This document shows, piece by piece, positions 4,681 through 9,340 of a DNA stretch of 9,340 nt. The DNA comes from Candidatus Aenigmatarchaeum sp. (lineage in GTDB: Archaea; Nanobdellota; Nanobdellia; Pacearchaeales; GW2011-AR1), in the NCBI GenBank assembly GCA_020724205.1, contig DYHK01000016.1:1-9340 (forward strand). The letters run 5' to 3'. Positions within the stretch are counted from its first letter, which is position 1; each line of letters begins with the position of its first letter. The position numbers and the translations under genes were made by a program. Below the pieces are notes generated by a model, which made no database searches, was not told the origin of the DNA, and saw only the letters and a list, made by a program, of their open reading frames with translations.

Positions 4681-6861
4681 TTAAAATACTAAATCTACCT
4701 TATCATTTCTTGCAGAAAAATCGTCTTCCTTCTTAGCAAAATCAAGGCTAACTCCCTTACCTAAATTGCCTCCCGCAGTATTTCCATAACTTTTACTCCT
4801 AGCATCATCTAACTTTCCTGACCTGTAATCTCTTAATGACTTATACTCTTGATTTCTCTGAAGGAAATTTTCAATAAACTTAGAATTTCTTTCTCTATCA
4901 ATAACATCTGAAATCAAGTAAGTTTTAAGGGCTCCACTTGCAAGATTTGGTGTTGTCTTAACCTGAGACATTACTCTCTTATAAGCATCCTCACATAAAA
5001 GAATATTCTTGCTTGAGAAATCTGTTGCCTTCTTTACACTAGAAAGAGTTGTTCCTAAAGCATTAAATAACAATCTTCCTGAATCCCTCTTTGTAATTAT
5101 ATCTCCAGAATTAACAGCTATTCCAAAGTTAATTTTCTGTGTAAACTTATCGTTATGAGTTTTGAGCTTATCACTTATTATTCTTGCAACTTTCACTGCA
5201 GTCATCTCGTTATTCATTTTCTTTGTAGTTATAGGAGCAAAAATACCTATAATAAAATCGTCATTTTTATAGACTCTTCCACCATTATCATTTATTACTC
5301 TTGAAATATCTTTAAGAACCTCTTTAGCATTTGAAGTTCCAGAAAGTATTTCGTGATTATTCTTAATTTTAGTTGCAACCAAGGAAGCAAGTTGCTTAGT
5401 TCCATCAATAACTGAAGAATAGTGAGCTGTACCATCATCAGCCTCTATCAATAGATTACCTGCATTAGAGCTTACAGCTGATAACTTTGTAGCTACTTTT
5501 TTTTCAGGTTCTTTAATATTCCCAAGATTTTTATTATTTGAGTTTAGAAAAACATTCTTATTAATTATTTTTTTAGAGGTCAAAAATATAAATAATCCTA
5601 AAACTCCGAGGATAAATAACCAAGCCAAAAGTGTTCTATTAAAAAATCCAAACTTCCCAAACTTAGCTCCATCAATAGATATAGCATTACCAGTTAGTGG
5701 AACCCCTGTCCACTCAGCTGTAGCATCTCCATCACTTATTCCAACTGAATACTCTCCATCAGGAGCTGTTAAATCAAACTGAACAGATCCTCCCTCACTT
5801 ATATTAAGATTTCTTACTATAGTCTCATTTCCTATCTTAACTTCTACTTTTCTGTCATAAGGAACATTTCCAATATTTCTTACTGTTAAAGTCCTATTAT
5901 TCAAAAGAACAAACTCAGCTTCCTTATGTTGTTCAATATAAATAGTAGCTTGAGAAGAAATTCCTTCTGAATCAGCAACTACCTGCCAGTCTCCAAAAGG
6001 AGCATTTTTAGCCAAAAGGAAGAATTGATCCTTATCTGTCTCAACAAGACCATCATATGCCTGTCTTCCAGAGACATCTGTTATCTTATAAGAAACAGGC
6101 AAGGCAGGAATAACCTTCTCAGTCTGATCATATAGTACAGACTTATATTTAAACTCCTTTCCAGGAAACCCTTTTTTATCAAGGCTCAATTCCAATTTTG
6201 TAGGGAGTTGCTTAACACTAATTGAAGAATTAGAAGATCCAAAATTAGTTACATCACCTGTGGCATCTTTTTCAGAAACATAAACTGAAATAGAATAAGA
6301 TCCCGCAGGAACATTTGAAGGAAGAGTGATATTCCCAGAAAACTGGTCATTTATAATAGGAACAGAAATATCAAGATTACTTCCACTGAACTTTAAATTA
6401 GCATTTCCGCTTACTGGCTTACCGTTTGGCTTGGCTACGCTTCCTTGAAAATTAAAATTCTCTCCAGGATTAAAAGTATCTCCACTTGTAGATAACTTAA
6501 CCTCAATTGCATTTGTTACAGTAAAGGCAAAGCTTTGTTTTGCCTGACCATTAAAATCCAAAGATAGATGGCACTGCCCCATCATCCCCTTAAGAAAGTT
6601 TTTATTTATAGGAGCAGTAATATAATCATTAACTGGTTGAGTTATATACTTAAAATAAAGCATTTTTGACTGATTTCCACACACTAAATTAACTCCGGCC
6701 CATCCCTCACTGCTATCGCTTCCCAGAGTAACGCCCATTGTGTCACCAAGATTATAATTGCTTTCAGGTGGAGTTACAAGAAAAACATCCGCATATGCAA
6801 ATGAGGAGTAAAGAACAATTAAAAGAACAACTACAAGTACAATCTCACCTCTATTTTTCAT
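4681..6861 (-). CDS. Receptor-like membrane protein: extracellular beta domains, TM, degenerate class III cyclase-like domain
   Basis: A 726-residue protein. Residues 1-24 form a signal peptide ending FAYA. Residues 25-400 are rich in Thr, Ser, Gly and Asn with alternating beta patterns, suggesting three or four Ig-like or similar beta-sandwich domains with several N-glycosylation sequons; Cys61 and Cys97 could pair. A TM helix lies at about 410-428, followed by Lys/Asn-rich sequence. Residues about 470-655 resemble a class III nucleotide cyclase: NGGRVYKNDDFIIGIF (526-541) fits the GG.v.K..GD...a.F block, and INFGIAVNSGDII (577-589) the iGi..G.v block. ALGTTLSSVKKATDF (601-615) fits the G..vn.AaRL block and NILLCEDAYKRV (619-630) the ilis...y block. 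The catalytic Asn and Arg align with Ser607 and Lys611, so it is probably inactive or altered. The tail (660-726) is charged and Gly/Ser-rich. Leaderless promoter. It likely senses an outside signal; ligand unknown. Confidence 0.75.
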   Translation of the reverse strand: MKNRGEIVLVVVLLIVLYSSFAYADVFLVTPPESNYNLGDTMGVTLGSDSSEGWAGVNLVCGNQSKMLYFKYITQPVNDYITAPINKNFLKGMMGQCHLSLDFNGQAKQSFAFTVTNAIEVKLSTSGDTFNPGENFNFQGSVAKPNGKPVSGNANLKFSGSNLDISVPIINDQFSGNITLPSNVPAGSYSISVYVSEKDATGDVTNFGSSNSSISVKQLPTKLELSLDKKGFPGKEFKYKSVLYDQTEKVIPALPVSYKITDVSGRQAYDGLVETDKDQFFLLAKNAPFGDWQVVADSEGISSQATIYIEQHKEAEFVLLNNRTLTVRNIGNVPYDRKVEVKIGNETIVRNLNISEGGSVQFDLTAPDGEYSVGISDGDATAEWTGVPLTGNAISIDGAKFGKFGFFNRTLLAWLFILGVLGLFIFLTSKKIINKNVFLNSNNKNLGNIKEPEKKVATKLSAVSSNAGNLLIEADDGTAHYSSVIDGTKQLASLVATKIKNNHEILSGTSNAKEVLKDISRVINDNGGRVYKNDDFIIGIFAPITTKKMNNEMTAVKVARIISDKLKTHNDKFTQKINFGIAVNSGDIITKRDSGRLLFNALGTTLSSVKKATDFSSKNILLCEDAYKRVMSQVKTTPNLASGALKTYLISDVIDRERNSKFIENFLQRNQEYKSLRDYRSGKLDDARSKSYGNTAGGNLGKGVSLDFAKKEDDFSARNDKVDLVF

Positions 6862-6882
6862 ATGAAAAATAACTTAAAGGTG

Positions 6883-6890
6883 TATTTAAA
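6883..6890 (-). promoter_or_regulatory. TATA box of the receptor-like gene
   Basis: TTTAAATA on the minus strand is centred about 25.5 bp before the ATG at 6861. It lies back to back with the TATA box of the divergent gene. Confidence 0.6.
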
Positions 6891-6914
6891 TATTTCTCTG
6901 ATAAAATTAGAAAG

Positions 6915-6923
6915 AAATATAAA
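6915..6923 (+). promoter_or_regulatory. TATA box of the 81-residue orphan gene
   Basis: AAATATAAA is centred about 26 bp before the ATG at 6945, implying a leaderless mRNA. Confidence 0.55.
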
Positions 6924-6944
6924 CCAATAAATAAGGAAAGTATA

Positions 6945-7190
6945 ATGAATAACGGGAAAAATCTAAAGGAGAAATTGCATCCAGGATCATTTCTGCCTGG
7001 AAAACAATACGAAATAGTTAAAGCAGTTGTAGAAGAAGGAAAAACTATCTTTCCCTACGGTCCGGATATAAGAAACTTGGAAAAAAAGAAAGTTATTACT
7101 TGTAGAGTATTAAATGGTGAAGAGGTAGGTATAGAAGTAACAGACTTAGGCAACCATGTATACCACCTTGAAGTGGAATTAAGAATATAA
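6945..7190 (+). CDS. Hypothetical 81-residue protein
   Basis: I do not recognise this protein. It is small, basic at the N-terminus (NGKNLKEKLHPGSF) and ends in alternating hydrophobic residues that look like beta strands (EVGIEVTDLGNHVYHLEVEL). One cysteine is present (about residue 53); there is no membrane segment or signal peptide, so it is probably cytoplasmic. A proper leaderless TATA arrangement supports expression. It is divergent from the receptor-like gene, with an 83-bp gap holding both promoters, and lies 55 bp before trpS, which has its own promoter. Confidence 0.6.
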   Translation: MNNGKNLKEKLHPGSFLPGKQYEIVKAVVEEGKTIFPYGPDIRNLEKKKVITCRVLNGEEVGIEVTDLGNHVYHLEVELRI

Positions 7191-7215
7191 GAATTAAAAA
7201 ATTCTAAAACAAACT

Positions 7216-7223
7216 TTTATAAA
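7216..7223 (+). promoter_or_regulatory. TATA box of trpS
   Basis: TTTATAAA is centred 26.5 bp before the ATG at 7246. It supports this start rather than the internal ATG nine codons later. Confidence 0.65.
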
Positions 7224-7231
7224 TATCCTCG

Positions 7232-7244
7232 GTATAATTTATAC
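7232..7244. promoter_or_regulatory. Palindrome between trpS TATA box and start codon
   Basis: GTATAA-T-TTATAC is an exact 13-bp palindrome ending one base before the trpS ATG. A bound protein would cover the transcription start. In AT-rich DNA this could be chance. Confidence 0.25.
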
Positions 7245-7245
7245 A

Positions 7246-8385
7246 ATGGAAGATAATAAAGAGCGTGAAATTATGAAAGTAAATCCATGGGAAGTTTCAG
7301 GGAATATTAATTATGAAAAATTAATAAAAGAATTCGGTGTAACGCCTATAAAAGATCTTCCAGATATTTTTAATAAAAATATCTTATTTAGAAGAAAAAC
7401 AATTTTTGCTCATAGAGATATACAAAGAATTCTTGAAGCAGTTAATAACAAAAAACCTTTTGCAATGATGACTGGATTAATGCCGACGGGAAAATTCCAC
7501 ATAGGACACATGATACTTGCACAGCAAATGATCTTCTACCAAAATCTCGGGGCAAAAATATACATAGCAGTTGCAGATATAGAAGCATATAACACAAGAA
7601 ATCAGAGTCTTGAAGAAAGTAAAAAAATAGCTATAGAAGAATATATTTTAAATTACATAGCCCTGGGATTAAAGCCAAAAAACTGTGAAATTTATTTCCA
7701 AAGTGCTAGATCTCAAAATGGAGAAAAGTCCAATGCATACTATAAACTTCAAAATCTCTTGGCAAAGCATGCTTCTTTCAACGAGTTTAAGGCAGTTTAT
7801 GGAGAAATAACTCCTGGAAAAATGGTCTCTTCATTATTACAGGCTTCTGATATGCTACATCCGCAACTGCCTGAATTTAATAAACACCCAATACCAACTA
7901 TTGTGCCAGTTGGAATTGATCAAGACCCTCACTTAAGACTAGCAAGAGATATTTCTCAGCGTATAAAATCTCCAAAATTCATCCAGTTAAGTTCTACATA
8001 CCACTCATTTGTACCAGGTCTTGGAGGAGGTAAAATGTCTTCCTCAGATCCAAACTCCTTTATTGCACTAACAGACTCTCCAAAAGAAGTTGAGAGAAAA
8101 ATAAACAAATATGCATTTTCAGGAGGCCGTGCTACTCTAGAAGAGCATAGGAAGCATGGAGGTAATCCTGATGTGGATGTCTCTTTTCAGTACCTAAAAG
8201 CATTTTTTGAAGAGAGTGATAATATTTTATTCCAAATAGAAAAAGACTATCGCTCAGGTAAATTACTAACAGGAGATCTAAAGAAGTATACTATAAAAAA
8301 AATAAATGATTTCTTAAAAGAGCATCATAAGCATCGTGGGCTTGCAAAAAAGCAGATTTCTAAGTTTTTAAAAATTGAAATATAG
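7246..8385 (+). CDS. trpS: Tryptophanyl-tRNA synthetase, archaeal type
   Basis: A cytoplasmic class I aminoacyl-tRNA synthetase that activates tryptophan with ATP and charges tRNA-Trp. The 379-residue length and the N-terminal region (KVNPWEVSG at 11-19, YEKLIKEFG at 23-31) fit the archaeal/eukaryotic TrpRS form rather than the shorter bacterial one. The HIGH motif is seen as TGKFHIGHM, with HIGH at 85-88. PVGIDQDPHLRLARD lies at 221-235. The KMSKS loop is GGGKMSSSDP, with KMSSS at 263-267, the common variant in this family. The C-terminal helical domain (about 310-379) is the anticodon-binding part. All main motifs are intact. It has its own leaderless promoter with a small palindrome over the start site, and ends six bases before the TATA box of the toxin-antitoxin operon. 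Confidence 0.97.
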   Translation: MEDNKEREIMKVNPWEVSGNINYEKLIKEFGVTPIKDLPDIFNKNILFRRKTIFAHRDIQRILEAVNNKKPFAMMTGLMPTGKFHIGHMILAQQMIFYQNLGAKIYIAVADIEAYNTRNQSLEESKKIAIEEYILNYIALGLKPKNCEIYFQSARSQNGEKSNAYYKLQNLLAKHASFNEFKAVYGEITPGKMVSSLLQASDMLHPQLPEFNKHPIPTIVPVGIDQDPHLRLARDISQRIKSPKFIQLSSTYHSFVPGLGGGKMSSSDPNSFIALTDSPKEVERKINKYAFSGGRATLEEHRKHGGNPDVDVSFQYLKAFFEESDNILFQIEKDYRSGKLLTGDLKKYTIKKINDFLKEHHKHRGLAKKQISKFLKIEI

Positions 8386-8390
8386 TAAAA

Positions 8391-8398
8391 TTTAAATA
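8391..8398 (+). promoter_or_regulatory. TATA box of the toxin-antitoxin operon
   Basis: TTTAAATA is centred 26.5 bp before the ATG at 8421 and overlaps the left end of the palindrome that follows it. Confidence 0.6.
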
Positions 8399-8416
8399 CT
8401 ATAGTTAGCTATAGTA
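8397..8416. promoter_or_regulatory. Perfect 8-4-8 palindromic operator of the toxin-antitoxin operon
   Basis: TACTATAG (8397-8404), TTAG, CTATAGTA (8409-8416) form an exact inverted repeat. It begins inside the TATA box and ends four bases before the antitoxin ATG. Type II antitoxins usually repress their own operon by binding palindromes at the promoter, so this is a convincing autoregulatory site. Binding itself is inferred. Confidence 0.65.
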
Positions 8417-8420
8417 ATCT

Positions 8421-8684
8421 ATGGTTACAACAATACAAATTGATGAAAAAATAAAGGATAAATTAGATAAACTCAAAATTCATCATAGGGAATCCTATAA
8501 TGATTTGATTACAAGAATAATTAGTTCCTCTCAAAACGTAAGCAGAGAAAGTTTAATTGAAACTATAGAAATTTTATCTGATCCAGAAACTATGAGAGAT
8601 ATTGCTGAAGCTTTAGAAGAATATGAAAAAGGAAGAGGAATAGAATTCTCTAAACTTAAAAAAGAGCTTAAAATAAATGTATAA
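8421..8684 (+). CDS. Antitoxin of type II TA system, ribbon-helix-helix-like N-terminus
   Basis: An 87-residue protein whose N-terminus (MVTTIQIDEKIKDKLDKLKI, then SYNDLITRII at about 25-34) has the beta strand and two helices expected of a short DNA-binding fold. It resembles the small archaeal antitoxin-like proteins often placed before RelE or PIN toxins. The C-terminal half is acidic and helical (SDPETMRDIAEALEEYEKG, about 53-71) and would wrap the basic toxin. Its gene overlaps the toxin gene by eight bases and is preceded by a perfect palindrome, both usual for autoregulated TA pairs. Expected role: neutralise the toxin in the cytoplasm and repress the operon. Family placement rests on pattern and context. 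Confidence 0.82.
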   Translation: MVTTIQIDEKIKDKLDKLKIHHRESYNDLITRIISSSQNVSRESLIETIEILSDPETMRDIAEALEEYEKGRGIEFSKLKKELKINV

Positions 8685-8928
8685 AATAATTCTTGAGAAG
8701 AAACCGGAGAATTTCTTCAGAAAATTAGAGAAAAAGGAACAAGAGAGAATTGCTAAGAAATTTAATGAATTAGAACATAATCCAGAATTAGGAAAACCCT
8801 TAACAGCAAGTCTTTCAGGGCTTTGGAGCTTAAGATTTGGAGATTATAGAGCAATATACAAAATTAATCAGAATGAACTTATTATCTTAGTTTTAAAACT
8901 TGGTCATAGAAAAAATATCTACGACTAA
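8677..8928 (+). CDS. RelE/ParE-family toxin
   Basis: An 83-residue basic protein with the RelE/ParE layout: an N-terminal strand and helices (YKIILEKKPENFFRKLEKKEQERIAKKF), then LSGLWSLRFGDYRAIYKI at about 46-63 and the C-terminal KLGHRKNIYD at 74-83. In RelE-type toxins the conserved Arg/Lys of the YRAIY strand and the C-terminal GHR.. segment form the active surface that cuts mRNA on the ribosome. Here Arg57 in YRAIY and His77-Arg78 before Tyr82 are present, so it looks intact. RelE-type RNase is likelier than ParE-type gyrase poison from the HR..IY ending, but sequence does not settle it. The ATG at 8677 overlaps the antitoxin stop region and has no Shine-Dalgarno, implying translational coupling. 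Confidence 0.88.
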   Translation: MYKIILEKKPENFFRKLEKKEQERIAKKFNELEHNPELGKPLTASLSGLWSLRFGDYRAIYKINQNELIILVLKLGHRKNIYD

Positions 8929-8965
8929 TATATGTTATACCTAAAAAGTAACAACAATAGAAAGA

Positions 8966-8973
8966 TTTAAAAA
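8966..8973 (+). promoter_or_regulatory. TATA box of the right-edge gene
   Basis: TTTAAAAA is centred 25.5 bp before the ATG at 8995, supporting a leaderless transcript and this start. Confidence 0.55.
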
Positions 8974-8994
8974 TAAGTCTCTATCTGTTTCTTT

Positions 8995-9340
8995 ATGATA
9001 AATGAAAGATATAGGCTAGATACTCCTGTTTTTGGAGAGAAATATGAGGCAAAAAAAGAAATTGAAGCAACAAGTAAACACTGGAGAGACTACTTAATAG
9101 CAGGTGTTAGAAGTAAAAATCCAAGAGTTTATGAAAAAACTTCTGATTTTATGATTGAAAATCTCTTAAGGTACTCTCAGGAAGGAAGACAGCTAAGCAG
9201 AGAGGGATATAAAGAAATTCAGAAAAACTGGTTATACATTATGGCAGGAACTGAAAAATATGATATTAAGGAGATAAGAATGGCTAGAAACTATCTAATA
9301 TCTGAACATAATAGACTTGAAGAAGAGGCACTAAAGAAAG
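8995..9340 (+). CDS. Hypothetical helical protein, C-terminus cut by window edge
   Basis: The ATG at 8995 opens a frame of 115 codons that continues past the window. The visible part begins MINERYRLDTPVFGEKYEAK and is hydrophilic and rich in charged residues. It has long predicted helices, no membrane segment and no cysteine in the readable portion. I recognise no domain. Promoter spacing supports the start, and base composition matches the neighbours. Gene status is likely; function unknown. Confidence 0.7.
   Translation, partial: MINERYRLDTPVFGEKYEAKKEIEATSKHWRDYLIAGVRSKNPRVYEKTSDFMIENLLRYSQEGRQLSREGYKEIQKNWLYIMAGTEKYDIKEIRMARNYLISEHNRLEEEALKK

Noticed and set aside
4681..6861. Active adenylate or guanylate cyclase
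   Set aside because: The positions of the transition-state Asn and Arg hold Ser and Lys, and the first metal-binding Asp is not clear, so activity cannot be claimed.
8421..8928. Toxin-antitoxin pair as evidence of a mobile island
   Set aside because: No integrase, att-like repeats, tRNA target or clear composition shift flanks the pair; it fits a simple chromosomal module.

Overview
The window looks like a chromosomal segment of a small-genome, AT-rich archaeon, most likely from the DPANN group (Woesearchaeota/Pacearchaeota-like). Four things point this way: an archaeal-type tryptophanyl-tRNA synthetase; TATA boxes centred about 25-27 bp before almost every start codon with no room for a ribosome binding site (leaderless transcripts); short, densely packed, mostly monocistronic genes; and many orphan proteins. 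The phylum is inferred from overall character, not from a marker tree. No rRNA, tRNA, insertion sequence, integrase or CRISPR array was seen.

Left part (1-1880, all minus strand). A truncated polytopic membrane protein with a CPGC motif is followed by a small protein clearly homologous to phage T4 endonuclease V (pyrimidine-dimer glycosylase family). Next comes a membrane-anchored DsbA-like thiol oxidoreductase with a CPFC active site. Just upstream of dsbA lie three perfect 42-bp tandem repeats. On the dsbA strand they fall inside an unlisted 51-codon ORF carrying a 14-residue peptide three times. It ends one base before the dsbA ATG and contains the only clear Shine-Dalgarno sequence in the window.

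Middle (1838-4300). An AT-rich 370-bp divergent intergenic region leads to a leaderless MFS transporter. Then come a strong promoter with a possible 31-codon leaderless ORF and a small protein with two CxxC...CxxC zinc-binding units. A GC-rich 12-bp hairpin lies between this gene and the convergent gene that follows.

Right-middle (4299-7190). Two minus-strand genes encode a one-TM hypothetical protein and a 726-residue protein. The latter has a signal peptide, extracellular beta-sandwich repeats, one TM helix and a cytoplasmic domain resembling a class III nucleotide cyclase whose catalytic Asn/Arg positions look replaced. A divergent 81-residue orphan faces it.

Right end (7246-9340, plus strand). 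trpS is followed by a two-gene type II toxin-antitoxin operon (small RHH-like antitoxin, RelE/ParE-type toxin, 8-bp overlap). Its promoter carries a perfect 8-4-8 palindrome between the TATA box and the start codon. A truncated, unrecognised helical protein runs off the end.

Most genes seem to be independently transcribed. The functional units supported by the sequence are the repeat-ORF/dsbA pair and the antitoxin/toxin pair. The strongest candidates for something undescribed are the repeat leader ORF, the degenerate-cyclase receptor-like protein, and the diverged endonuclease V homologue.
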